A stretch of DNA of 64,000 nt from Bacteriovorax sp. MedPE-SWde (GTDB taxonomy: Bacteria > Bdellovibrionota > Bacteriovoracia > Bacteriovoracales > Bacteriovoracaceae). Within the stretch, counting starts at the first letter, position 1. Each line of letters starts with the position of its first letter. Position numbers and translations under genes: made by a program. Of this stretch, positions 9,804 through 18,982 are shown one piece after another. The notes below the pieces were generated by a model. The model worked only from the letters and a program-made list of their open reading frames with translations. It made no database searches and was not told the DNA's origin. Location of the stretch: the NCBI GenBank assembly GCA_001874305.1, contig MPCU01000002.1:1-64000 (forward strand), given 5' to 3'.

Positions 9804-10133
9804 AAACTATATCTCATTGAAATTTCGTAAATACACCCTAAAGAGACCACAATTTTTGTCACTAGACATTATAGCAGAGCCTCACTAATGAATTTATCTA
9901 TTACTAATACAACCAATTGAAATTACAGACTAATTTTATCGTGAAATAGCGATTTTTCTCAAGTCATAGACAAATATTCCTAACTTTTTTGGTCTGAAAT
10001 AGAATCACGAATAGAATAAAGAAAGCTTAAGTATTTCCGATACGTCTAAAGTATTGAAATCTTTCTAAGAGGCATATTAAGGGGATAGGAAGTGAAGCAT
10101 TATATTTTGAATAACAAACAAGAGGGAAGCAAA
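9804..10133. other. Divergent intergenic region with FliA promoter
   Basis: About 330 bases between the RDD gene and the gene for the 1078-residue exported protein. It contains the FliA-type element at 10017-10043 and, downstream of it, an alternative GTG start at 10092. I see nothing else that can be called. Confidence 0.5.
10017..10043 (+). promoter_or_regulatory. FliA (sigma-28) type promoter
   Basis: TAAAGAAA at 10017-10024, exactly 11 nt, then TCCGATAC at 10036-10043. Against TAAAGTTT-N11-GCCGATAA this is 6/8 and 6/8, including the TAAAG and CCGATA cores. The start of transcription would be near 10050, giving an approximately 84-nt leader to the ATG at 10134. Confidence 0.75.
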
Positions 10134-13100
10134 ATGAGATCTAAAAGATCAAACTTAATTGGTAAGGCATTAAGAAAGGCAAACGCACTTTTAACATGCA
10201 TGACACTTACATATGCAACTCTCCCAGCAGATGTTCTTGCTCAATCAAGAGTTGAAAAAAATAGCGACATCACAAACGCTGCCCTATCAATAATTGGTGG
10301 AATGAAGAATGTAGCTAACCAAAATATGGCACAGCAAATGTCTCCAGCTCAGATTCAAGCAATGAGTGCATTTAATGAATTTAGAACAGATGCAAAAAAC
10401 AAAATAGGTATGAGTAAAATGGGGATGCCTAAGCATTACATGTTTACAAATTGTGCGGTACCACCAGACACTGGACTTAGGCCCGTGTCTATATGTAGTT
10501 CAAGCTCTGTATCACCAGAGCTCATGGCCGAATCAATGCTTATTGCACAAGAATATATAAAAATGTATGACGGTCATCTTCGTGCTCAAAATAGCGCATC
10601 TCCTAGTGGAATGCAGTGTATTCAAAATACAATGAAAGGTCTTGCCGATCAAGCAACAACTCTGATTGCTGAATTTGATAAAATGGTTGCAGATTTTGAA
10701 GCACAAAGAAAAGAAATCGAAAATCAACAACAAGCAAATCTGAGAAAAATAACAGATACCCATGCAATGTTAAATGGTACTAAGGGTAAGTCTAGTCAAG
10801 ATATGAAGAATATGGACTTCAGAAAAATGTTCCCTAAAGAATGTACTGATATTATGGGTGAAGGCGCTCTTAATGGAACGGCAAAGTCAGGCGGTTTACT
10901 TGCTGTAAGGGATAGTCTCTCAAATACAGATGAAAAGGCTGCAAACTTTAGAGGGCGGTCTCTAAGTGTAGTAAAAAGCCAAATTGAGAAAGATAAGAAA
11001 TTACTACAAGATAAAATCAAAAAGAACGGTTTCTCAGCTCTATCTAGTTCTACCCTATTAACAGGTGTAAAGTTTAAAGGTGTATTTACAAAAGCACTTC
11101 AAGATAGTGTTACTCCAATGAATGAAGACATTCAAAAAGCAAATGCTCTTCTATCAGAGCTTGGAGTTGCTGATTCAATTCCAAGTCTTCAAGACCCAAG
11201 TTTTGAAATTAAGATGAATACAATATTAAATAATGCATCAAACTCATATAAAGATCAATTTGTATTAGATTGTATGAAAGGAAATAATGCAGCAGCGTAT
11301 TCCTCACCTCTAACCTCAATTATTGGAAACTTTAATCATAGAGTTGCCAATAACCAAGGTACGACAATTGATAATTTTAAAACAGATGCAAATAGCGCAA
11401 TTAACACATCAACTACAATTTCGGCCCTAGAATCTGAAATGAAATCACTTTCAAATGAACAAATCAAAGTAAATGTGAGAAATGAAAATAATCAAAAAGT
11501 GTCAAAGACTTTAGATCAGTACTTTGCTGATATAAAATCAGAGTGTGTATCAATTTATAACGGAGATATGAAACCAGCAGGTTCTGTTGGAGCTCTTGAA
11601 AATTATAAACAACAGTCTGAAAAAGCAAAGAGTCAACTTACAACAATCAAAGATGATATGGATAAGATGCTAGTTTCTAAAAACGGAACTGGTCAAAATG
11701 GAAGTATTGAAGCACTCGTTGATGACCTTATCAATAACTGTGGAGGCGTAGAAGTAGAAGCAACAGATTGTAGTAAGAAGTCTGTTTATGAAAAGTCATC
11801 TCCCTCATTTTGTGTAAAAAGAGCTACAACATGTTCAAGCCTTGTTAACTCATGTAACCAACAAGCGACAGCTTATGTTGATAAGAAAACACAAGAGCTT
11901 AAAGTTATGGCCGATCAGTACAATGCCCAAATGAAGGTATTAGAAGATAACGCTAATAAAATGACACAACTCATGAATACAAGACTTGAGCAAATGGCCG
12001 TATCATTGAACGATTCACTATTTCCGAAGTCAATGCCACCTGAGCTTAGAGCACTTTATGGAATTCCTACCTTTTCAGGACTTCCACAAGATCAAAATGT
12101 TCAGTCTATTAACATCAAAGCTGAAGACAAGGCATTTCCAGGCTTATTTATAAAAGGAAATGGTGTTGGAATGAAAGATATTGGAGAACAACTTATAAAA
12201 AATAAAGAATTACTTAAAAGAAATTTTACAAAGTATGTTGAGGATCAAGCTTCCTATGCTGAAAAGATTGTTGAAGCAAATCAGTCTCAGTGGCAAGAAG
12301 AAAGTGAAAAGTGGAAAGACTTTAGAAATGAATGTCAGAGTACACTCGCTGAAATGAAAAGTGGCGCCATTGAACAACAGCAAGAAATGGCACAGACACA
12401 ACAAGAAGCCGATGGAAAAAGACTACAATTCTGTCAAAAGTATGCTGCGATGACTGCGGCACCAGGCTGTGACGGAGACTTTTCACCAGAAGCTCTTTAT
12501 TCAGAAGCAATCGAAATCTCAAGTCACTTAGGACAAGATGTATTTGGAGCGCTAGACCAATACAGAAACCTTTGTCTTGAATCTCAAAACGAAGGAGTCG
12601 AAGATGATTCAGCAAAGAGCAATAACCACATAAAAGAAGCATGTGCTAGAAATGGAAATAGCGCAAGTTCAGTAATCTCAGAGTTTGAAACAAATATGCT
12701 AGCGGAAATTCCAGCTGCATTTGAAGACTATGAAGATAAGATCAAAGAATATTTAAAAGCGGATAAAGACTCTGATATTACTCTAAAATCAATTCACGAA
12801 GATCTACCGAAGTCTTCATTTGCTAACAAGCTTAAGAGTTTAAAGAAAATGTATTCATTTAATTCAAAAAACAATATTCAAATTGGGAATATAAGTTCTT
12901 CAGTTGATGAAAATACTAAGAGTGAAAGAGAAGCAGCTATAAGAAATGCAGCTTCAAATGCAGAAGTATCTCTGTCTGAAAGTGATGAGGGTCATACTAA
13001 CTTTTGCTCAAACTACGGAGACTTTATTAGTTATCGTAGAGTATCAAACTGTGCAAACGAGCTAAGTAAATCTGATGATAAATCAGAGGCGCAAAAGAAA

Positions 13101-13370
13101 GTGACAAGTTGTCTGAACGAGGATGAATCTCACTCAAAAGCGGTTAAAAGTGTCCTAAATAGCCAAAAATTTGGAGCGATTAATAACTCTATTGGCAAGC
13201 TAGCAAATAGTGGTAAATCAAGCGCATGGTCCGATATCGGCGAAAAAACAGGCGGCACAAGCTGTGCCCACATCGCTGGAGGAAGACAATTTGGTGGAAA
13301 TATGTTTGAGCAAATGTTTGACTCAGATAATGCAGGTGGTGACTCAAATCCATTCGGAATGTTCCGATAA
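10134..13370 (+). CDS. Exported coiled-coil-rich protein, 1078 aa, function unknown
   Basis: I chose the ATG at 10134 because AGAGGG sits about 8 nt before it and it gives a clean signal peptide: basic RSKR, a hydrophobic core and Ala-Gln near residue 37. A GTG at 10092 would add 14 residues. The mature protein is Gln/Asn/Lys/Ser-rich and largely helical, with coiled-coil stretches (around residues 165-215, 480-530, 590-640 and 700-770), scattered Cys, and a Gly/Asn/Phe-rich C-terminus. No enzymatic motif is visible. It is the first gene of an operon with a metalloprotease lipoprotein gene (41-nt gap) and a small anchored protein gene, behind a FliA-type promoter. Surface structure or secreted factor is inference. 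Confidence 0.8.
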   Translation: MRSKRSNLIGKALRKANALLTCMTLTYATLPADVLAQSRVEKNSDITNAALSIIGGMKNVANQNMAQQMSPAQIQAMSAFNEFRTDAKNKIGMSKMGMPKHYMFTNCAVPPDTGLRPVSICSSSSVSPELMAESMLIAQEYIKMYDGHLRAQNSASPSGMQCIQNTMKGLADQATTLIAEFDKMVADFEAQRKEIENQQQANLRKITDTHAMLNGTKGKSSQDMKNMDFRKMFPKECTDIMGEGALNGTAKSGGLLAVRDSLSNTDEKAANFRGRSLSVVKSQIEKDKKLLQDKIKKNGFSALSSSTLLTGVKFKGVFTKALQDSVTPMNEDIQKANALLSELGVADSIPSLQDPSFEIKMNTILNNASNSYKDQFVLDCMKGNNAAAYSSPLTSIIGNFNHRVANNQGTTIDNFKTDANSAINTSTTISALESEMKSLSNEQIKVNVRNENNQKVSKTLDQYFADIKSECVSIYNGDMKPAGSVGALENYKQQSEKAKSQLTTIKDDMDKMLVSKNGTGQNGSIEALVDDLINNCGGVEVEATDCSKKSVYEKSSPSFCVKRATTCSSLVNSCNQQATAYVDKKTQELKVMADQYNAQMKVLEDNANKMTQLMNTRLEQMAVSLNDSLFPKSMPPELRALYGIPTFSGLPQDQNVQSINIKAEDKAFPGLFIKGNGVGMKDIGEQLIKNKELLKRNFTKYVEDQASYAEKIVEANQSQWQEESEKWKDFRNECQSTLAEMKSGAIEQQQEMAQTQQEADGKRLQFCQKYAAMTAAPGCDGDFSPEALYSEAIEISSHLGQDVFGALDQYRNLCLESQNEGVEDDSAKSNNHIKEACARNGNSASSVISEFETNMLAEIPAAFEDYEDKIKEYLKADKDSDITLKSIHEDLPKSSFANKLKSLKKMYSFNSKNNIQIGNISSSVDENTKSEREAAIRNAASNAEVSLSESDEGHTNFCSNYGDFISYRRVSNCANELSKSDDKSEAQKKVTSCLNEDESHSKAVKSVLNSQKFGAINNSIGKLANSGKSSAWSDIGEKTGGTSCAHIAGGRQFGGNMFEQMFDSDNAGGDSNPFGMFR

Positions 13371-13411
13371 GGTAAGAGTACAAATTTAGAATAAGATCAC
13401 AGGAGGATCTT

Positions 13412-15820
13412 TTGGTACGTAAGTTGAAAGTTGAACGTTTTATGATTTTGTTTACTCTAGGTCTCCTAGCGTTAGTATCTTCATGCGTAGAATCTCCTGG
13501 AAACGTACGAAAAGGTGGAGAGGGAGTAGAAAACTCAAAGGCTTCAGTAGATGCAGGAAATGGAAGATATCTTGCGGATAACCCTATCATCCTTTCTGGA
13601 AATGCAAACCTATCAGAGACGACAAATCTCGCAACTCTCCTAAGTCCAGAACAATCGTTTATAACTAATAACACTCAACTTAAAGAACCTTGCTTTCTAA
13701 TAACTGATTGTATCCAAGTAACTGAAGATTTTAGTATTGAGCCATTCACAAATAGTGATACGAAGTGGGCCTTTGCTGTTAATACAACAGAGTTTTTACA
13801 AGTAAATACTTTTGCCCATATTAATATTATCGCAGATCAGTTTCATTCAAATTTACTAACACACTATAATACGGTAGCGACACCAAATGTAGATCCGTCA
13901 CTACCAACGTCAAACTACCCAACAAGCTTACCTTCAACATTATTTACTTCTCTAGGTCACTGGAGTCCTTTGCGTCCCCTAACGGCCTATGCTGATTGTA
14001 ACTTTGAAAACAATGCTTCATTTTCACCATCAACCTTTGAACTGTGCATGGGCTTTGATCAAATCTTTAAAGACGATGTAAAGTTCGCGCAAGATAATAC
14101 TGTAATCTATCATGAAGTAGGCCATGGTCTAGTAGATATCATGATGAATATGAGAAACACTGCTGAATACGCTAGAACTATCGCTAACCCAATGCTAACA
14201 GATTTCGTAATAAGATCTGATCTTGGATATGGCGCATATGACGAAGCAGGGTCAATCAATGAAGGTATCGCTGATTATTTTAGTTATTACGTAAATCAAA
14301 GACCACATATGGGGGAATGGGCACTAGGAAGATTTAATAATCTCTCTCGAGCAATGAAAGAGGACGACTCTATTCATGCTGCTGGGATTGCTGTTGATGA
14401 GAACTCTAGGTTGTCATACCCAACATATCTCACTTATAACCCGAATAATACAAAACTACCTACTGAAGACATTCACTACGCAGGCCAAATATTCTCACAT
14501 TATTTAACAGCGCTATCTGAAGACATAGAATCAAAGTGTAGTGTTTCTAAAACAGATGCTATTAGATCAGTCTCTCATGTTCTAACAGAGGCCCTTGCCG
14601 AACTAGGTGATTTGACGGCACAAGGTAATGATTTTCATACAGGTAAGACTTCAGTAAATTTGAATAGTACAATGTCACAGGATTGGCTTAGAGCAAATAA
14701 TCCAATTACCTACAGAAAGTTGTCCCAATATATGGGTAAGTACTTATTAAACGTAGTTGTAAATAGTGAGACATCACTATGTAGTGCTAATAACGTAACA
14801 CCAACTCCTTCACCACTTCCCTACAGTAAAGAAGATGTCGAGATACTACTAGATCAATATGGGCTTCTTCTTTTTAGAACATATAACGATAACGGTAATG
14901 GAAAAACTGGTGATGAATACGCGTTCGCTCCGGCGGTTACGGCAGTTACAGCATTAAATAGAAAAAGATCTGAGTTACTTGCAAAGTCACACTTACAAGT
15001 TGAAGTAAGAAATGAGTATAACTCTTTTGACGTTCTTGATAGCCAGGCAACAATAAAGGCTATTATCGATAACTTTCTACTCCAAGGTCGAATTACAGGG
15101 TTATCAGAGTTATCTGATCCAGACTTTGGATATAATAATGGTAATGGAAAAGTTAGCCCAGGAGAAATTGTAGGTATTTTTGTGAATACATTTAATGACT
15201 CCAACTCTGTTATTGCAGGTGCAAGGGTTCTCGCTACAGACTGGGCACATATGGAAAATGATCTCCCTTGTGCGAACTTAACTGATGGCTTTCCAAGCAT
15301 TCCTCAAGGCGGAACTACATGTACAGCAGTTACTGACGCAAACTACTCAAATGTAGATAGATTTCAACCTGTCTGTATGCTCGAATACAATGATGGTACA
15401 TCTACTAAAATGCTTTCACAAAAAGAGTTCTTTAATAAGTTAAAAGTAGATGCAGGATTACTTGGAAAAGATTGTCTAGATCCTGATGCGGCCAATGGTT
15501 ATAAAGATTGTATGATTAGAGCTATCCCAGGAGCTGATTTCCAAAACCTATCAGTAATAAACCCTAAATCAAACTGGCTAGAAACGATAAAGAAAGAAGA
15601 TGGTAGTCCAGATTTTAACGATGGATCATTTATGTACTTTGAGGTAAATAAGAATATTCCTATAGGTACAAATGTTACCTGTCGTCTAAGATCAACTTTT
15701 ACAAATTGTGATGATTGTTACCACGACGCTGCTAATGCAAATGATGATTACAAAGATTGGGAATACGCAACAGAGAAACCTTTTAATATTATTAATATCA
15801 AGTTCCAGGTTCTAGATTAA
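13412..15820 (+). CDS. Predicted zinc metalloprotease lipoprotein (HExxH, gluzincin-like)
   Basis: 802 residues from a TTG start that has a strong AGGAGG 5 nt upstream; an ATG at 13442 is the alternative. The N-terminus is a lipoprotein signal with lipobox Leu-Val-Ser-Ser-Cys at about 21-25. The zinc motif is HEVGH at residues 234-238, and NEGIADY follows at 283-289, where Glu284 would be the third zinc ligand, as in the gluzincin clan (thermolysin, fungalysin). The 350 residues after the catalytic part are rich in Asp/Asn and may form beta-sandwich or calcium-binding accessory domains. The gene is 41 nt after the exported protein gene and overlaps the next gene by one base. Likely acts at the cell surface on host or prey protein; the substrate is unknown. 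Confidence 0.82.
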   Translation: MVRKLKVERFMILFTLGLLALVSSCVESPGNVRKGGEGVENSKASVDAGNGRYLADNPIILSGNANLSETTNLATLLSPEQSFITNNTQLKEPCFLITDCIQVTEDFSIEPFTNSDTKWAFAVNTTEFLQVNTFAHINIIADQFHSNLLTHYNTVATPNVDPSLPTSNYPTSLPSTLFTSLGHWSPLRPLTAYADCNFENNASFSPSTFELCMGFDQIFKDDVKFAQDNTVIYHEVGHGLVDIMMNMRNTAEYARTIANPMLTDFVIRSDLGYGAYDEAGSINEGIADYFSYYVNQRPHMGEWALGRFNNLSRAMKEDDSIHAAGIAVDENSRLSYPTYLTYNPNNTKLPTEDIHYAGQIFSHYLTALSEDIESKCSVSKTDAIRSVSHVLTEALAELGDLTAQGNDFHTGKTSVNLNSTMSQDWLRANNPITYRKLSQYMGKYLLNVVVNSETSLCSANNVTPTPSPLPYSKEDVEILLDQYGLLLFRTYNDNGNGKTGDEYAFAPAVTAVTALNRKRSELLAKSHLQVEVRNEYNSFDVLDSQATIKAIIDNFLLQGRITGLSELSDPDFGYNNGNGKVSPGEIVGIFVNTFNDSNSVIAGARVLATDWAHMENDLPCANLTDGFPSIPQGGTTCTAVTDANYSNVDRFQPVCMLEYNDGTSTKMLSQKEFFNKLKVDAGLLGKDCLDPDAANGYKDCMIRAIPGADFQNLSVINPKSNWLETIKKEDGSPDFNDGSFMYFEVNKNIPIGTNVTCRLRSTFTNCDDCYHDAANANDDYKDWEYATEKPFNIINIKFQVLD

Positions 15821-16281
15821 TGAAGAGAATAGTTTTAACAGTATTATTAATATCTTCAGCTCTAGCTCTATTTTTCTTTCTCAATAAAAATGAAACTCCA
15901 AAACAATCAACAAGGGAAGACAAGAGTTCTAAAGAAATAGAAATCAAACCAAAGTCTCCAGTAGATTCCCAGCAAGAAACTAAAACAAAGAAAATAGTTT
16001 CACCGACTGATAACAAAGAAAATTTACCTTCTAAAAAGAAGAGTACTGTTAAACAGTCTCCAGAAATAACCAAACTCAAGAAAACAATAATCAAGAGAAA
16101 TAGACACTTCAAGAATTCAGAATTTGAATTTGTAAGTAAAGATTCAAAATCCAATAGAAGTGTTTTTATAATTAAGAGCATATCCCAAGGCAAGCGTTAT
16201 TCTTTTAGTTCATTAGTAGATAACAAGACTGGAAAAATTCTTAAAACGTGGGGAAGGACCATTATTGAAAATAGAGAGTAG
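15820..16281 (+). CDS. Small membrane-anchored or exported protein
   Basis: 153 residues. A single N-terminal hydrophobic segment (about 4-21) is followed by a Lys/Ser/Thr/Pro-rich, probably disordered linker to about residue 90. A small globular C-terminal part follows, with the stretch VDNKTGKIL, which faintly recalls PepSY-type inhibitor domains; this similarity is weak. The ATG overlaps the stop of the metalloprotease gene (TAATG), so translation is likely coupled. A role as partner or inhibitor of the protease is inferred from this arrangement only. Confidence 0.7.
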   Translation: MKRIVLTVLLISSALALFFFLNKNETPKQSTREDKSSKEIEIKPKSPVDSQQETKTKKIVSPTDNKENLPSKKKSTVKQSPEITKLKKTIIKRNRHFKNSEFEFVSKDSKSNRSVFIIKSISQGKRYSFSSLVDNKTGKILKTWGRTIIENRE

Positions 16282-16315
16282 ATATAAAAATTATACCTAC
16301 CCCTATTACACAATT

Positions 16316-16888
16316 CTATAAATTTATAGGGAGACTAACTGAAAACATTATCTCACTCATATCGATCTCTGAAGCTCCTGTTAACTTAGCTGTTACTCCA
16401 GAAGATACCGCCTCATCAATTACATATTTCTTGTACTCTAGATTTAAAGACACAAATGGAAGACCCGTATATCCAACCCCAAGCCCATAACCTCCACCAG
16501 ATAAAGTATCACCTGAGTCACCCCCATCTTTATCTTCAAACTCAACATCTAGAAAGTAAGTTCCCCAAAGACGAAACATAATTGGTAAGTCATAGCCCAA
16601 GAACAACCCTAGCATAGATTGAGAGTGTTTTTCTGTAATCACAACATTAGAAGCTTCAGCCTCTAAATCTGTTGACGCTAAAGAATAGTCGACACCCAAG
16701 CTAAGGCCTAAGTGACTCACTCCTAATCTCGTTCCAAAGGTTGGAGAATTATAATCATAAGTTGTTGCTGGACTAGATCCGTTTTCACCTGACGTTAATT
16801 TATAACCAAAATATGGATCAATTAAGAATGCTGCGTGTACTTGACCGACAATGAATAAGGACAAGCATAAAAATTTTAATAAGCTCAT
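16316..16888 (-). CDS. Outer-membrane beta-barrel-like protein
   Basis: 190 residues with a signal peptide ending near Val-His-Ala-Ala (about 17-20). The mature part alternates Gly-rich turns with amphipathic strands, such as LGLSLGVDYSLAS, GGGYGLGVGYTG and VSLNLEYKKY. The chain ends in a strand with a hydrophobic C-terminus, which fits a small 8-stranded outer-membrane barrel of the OmpA/OmpW type. No peptidoglycan-binding domain is present. It stands alone, convergent with the preceding operon. AGGAGG precedes the start. Exact family not identified. Confidence 0.75.
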   Translation of the reverse strand: MSLLKFLCLSLFIVGQVHAAFLIDPYFGYKLTSGENGSSPATTYDYNSPTFGTRLGVSHLGLSLGVDYSLASTDLEAEASNVVITEKHSQSMLGLFLGYDLPIMFRLWGTYFLDVEFEDKDGGDSGDTLSGGGYGLGVGYTGLPFVSLNLEYKKYVIDEAVSSGVTAKLTGASEIDMSEIMFSVSLPINL

Positions 16889-17113
16889 GTGTAACCTCCT
16901 GTAACACTTTCACTCTAACAATTAGTATTATGCCTAAATTACTCGGTTTAATATCCTCGATTGTAAGAAATAGTCATGATGCGTAAAACATAGACAGATG
17001 GTCAGATTTACCTATACTTTCAGCTACTTACTACAGACTAAATAAAAACAAAATACTTCTTTCCCGCTTGCCAATTGACCGCCATTCAGGCAAATTAGAA
17101 ATACGAGGAAATT

Positions 17114-17584
17114 ATGAAACAAATTATATTCACACTAGCACTACTTACTTCTGTATTCACTTTTTCAAATGAAGTTCCAAACATCGGACTCATTAGTGAA
17201 ACACAATGTATTGAAAAATCATTAGATCTTGTCATAGGTGTTGAAGATATTGTTTTTGATATTGAAGGATGTAGTGAGGACCAAATTCTTACAGATCTTA
17301 AAACTGTCCTTCCAGAAGTTATTGGAAAACCAGTATCGACGGATACTGAATTAAATATTGAACAAGCAAATTTAAATGAAGTCGTAACAGCACTAAAGAC
17401 TGAACTTGATGAAAAAGAAATCCTCCAGGTTCTAGGCTTTCTAGGTGAACCAGATTCAAACGACTTTAAACAAAAAGGTCAATTTCAAACTCATATCAAT
17501 GGAAGCTCTAAAAACTTCTTCCTAGTTATTCTCTATACTGCAGATAAAGATAAACTCATAATGTTCTACAAAGCTACGAACTAA
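17114..17584 (+). CDS. Small exported protein, function unknown
   Basis: 156 residues, ATG preceded by GAGGAAA. A signal peptide (about 1-18, ending Thr-Phe-Ser) is followed by an acidic mature protein with two Cys (about residues 32 and 53) that could form a disulfide. The C-terminal third has a strand-rich pattern ending YTADKDKLIMFYKATN. No known family is apparent. It appears to be a single gene between a barrel protein and the CoA-transferase gene. Confidence 0.7.
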   Translation: MKQIIFTLALLTSVFTFSNEVPNIGLISETQCIEKSLDLVIGVEDIVFDIEGCSEDQILTDLKTVLPEVIGKPVSTDTELNIEQANLNEVVTALKTELDEKEILQVLGFLGEPDSNDFKQKGQFQTHINGSSKNFFLVILYTADKDKLIMFYKATN

Positions 17585-17623
17585 AAAATCACAAATATAA
17601 AATTACCTAATATATGGGCCATA

Positions 17624-17641
17624 TCATGTTTTTATACATGA
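17624..17641. promoter_or_regulatory. Inverted repeat upstream of the CoA-transferase gene
   Basis: TCATGT, 6 nt, ACATGA: a perfect 6-bp dyad 43-61 nt before the TTG start. It could be an operator. A dyad of this size can occur by chance in AT-rich DNA. Confidence 0.3.
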
Positions 17642-17684
17642 CATGGTATTAGTATGACTCATAATCAAATATTAGGAGTCAAAC

Positions 17685-18953
17685 TTGTTAGTACACGATA
17701 CAGCTGAATCAGCACTAGAAATCATAGAGTCAAATACATCACTATTGATACACGGGGGAATGGCCACTCCAACAGTATTACTAGAAGGGCTAAAGACACA
17801 TTCGACACGTCTTAAGAATGTTGAATTATTACATCTACACACGCATGGAGATGCATTCTATGCCGACAAAAGATATGAAGGTATATTCAACGTTACAAAC
17901 TTCTTTGTAGGTGGAAATGTTAGAAAGCACCTCGACTATAAGAGAGTTGACTACCTACCTTGCTTTCTATCTGAAATCCCATATCTCATAAAGTCTGGAA
18001 ATAAAAAAATTCACGTAGCAATGATACAGGTCTCTCCTCCAAATAAGCATGGATACTGCTCACTTGGAACGAGTGTCGACATAATGAAAGCGGGTGTAGA
18101 CACGGCCGATATTGTGATTGCTCAAATAAATACTAAAATGCCAACAGTCCATGGAGACGGGATAATACACGTTTCCCAAATTGACCATGCAGTCTTCACT
18201 GACACTCCTCTAGCATTTTCAGCAACTAGAGAAATTACGGAAGATGAAAAAAGGATAGGACAATTTATAGGTGGAATTATAGAAGACGGCTCAACACTTC
18301 AAATGGGAATTGGAAGCATCCCAGACGCAGTTCTAAAGGCACTAACGTCACATAAGAACCTCGGAATTCATACTGAAATGTATTCAGATGGAGCAATAGA
18401 GTTACTAGAAAAAGGTATTGTTAACAATAGTCAAAAGAAATTCCACAGAGGAAAAACAGTATCTAGCTTTCTTATGGGAAGCCAGAAATTAATAGATTAT
18501 GTAGACAATAATCCTTCAACAATACTTCTCGGAGCAGACTATGTTAATTCCCCTAGAAACATAGCAAGAAACCCTAAAGTTGTTGCAATAAACTCTGCAA
18601 TTGAAGTTGATCTTACAGGGCAGGTCTGTGCGGATAGCTTAGGCCATCAAATATATTCTGGCGTAGGTGGTCAAATGGACTTCATAAGAGGTGCATCATT
18701 ATCTGAAGGAGGTAAGCCAATTATTGCACTCCTTTCACAGACTGCGAAAGGATACTCAAAAATATCGGCCTGTTTAAAAAATGGAGCTGGTGTTGTTACG
18801 ACAAGAGCGCATATGCATTATGTAGTAACAGAAAATGGCGTAGCTAACCTGTATGGAAAGACCTTACATCAAAGAGCTAAGGCCTTAATTGAAATTGCCC
18901 ACCCTGATCACAGAGAGTCTCTAGAAAGAGAATGGCATAATAACTATAAATAA
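17685..18953 (+). CDS. Acetyl-CoA hydrolase/transferase family CoA-transferase (4-hydroxybutyrate CoA-transferase type)
   Basis: Transfers CoA between an acyl-CoA and a carboxylic acid, commonly using acetyl-CoA or succinyl-CoA as donor. The 422-residue length and the motifs fit the family: MIQVSPPNKHGYCSLGTSVD near 108-127, GIGSIPDAVL near 206-215, and LGIHTEMYSDG, in which Glu231 is the likely catalytic glutamate that forms the CoA thioester. The C-terminus has the family's VVTTRAHMHYVVTE region. The start is TTG with AGGAG 6 nt upstream. The gene is followed immediately by an intrinsic terminator. Its neighbour acetoacetyl-CoA synthetase suggests short-chain acid or ketoacid metabolism; the exact substrate cannot be read from sequence. 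Confidence 0.9.
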   Translation: MLVHDTAESALEIIESNTSLLIHGGMATPTVLLEGLKTHSTRLKNVELLHLHTHGDAFYADKRYEGIFNVTNFFVGGNVRKHLDYKRVDYLPCFLSEIPYLIKSGNKKIHVAMIQVSPPNKHGYCSLGTSVDIMKAGVDTADIVIAQINTKMPTVHGDGIIHVSQIDHAVFTDTPLAFSATREITEDEKRIGQFIGGIIEDGSTLQMGIGSIPDAVLKALTSHKNLGIHTEMYSDGAIELLEKGIVNNSQKKFHRGKTVSSFLMGSQKLIDYVDNNPSTILLGADYVNSPRNIARNPKVVAINSAIEVDLTGQVCADSLGHQIYSGVGGQMDFIRGASLSEGGKPIIALLSQTAKGYSKISACLKNGAGVVTTRAHMHYVVTENGVANLYGKTLHQRAKALIEIAHPDHRESLEREWHNNYK

Positions 18954-18957
18954 GTTT

Positions 18958-18982
18958 AGGCCTCTATTTAGAGGCCTTTTTT
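18958..18982 (+). terminator. Intrinsic terminator after the CoA-transferase gene
   Basis: A stem of about 8 bp with an ATTT loop (18958-18977) followed by six T. It lies directly before the convergent acetoacetyl-CoA synthetase stop. Confidence 0.85.

Noticed and set aside
13189-13674. Minus-strand 161-residue frame across the junction of the 1078-residue protein and metalloprotease genes
   Set aside because: Overlaps two well-supported genes and their Shine-Dalgarno region; no family resemblance.
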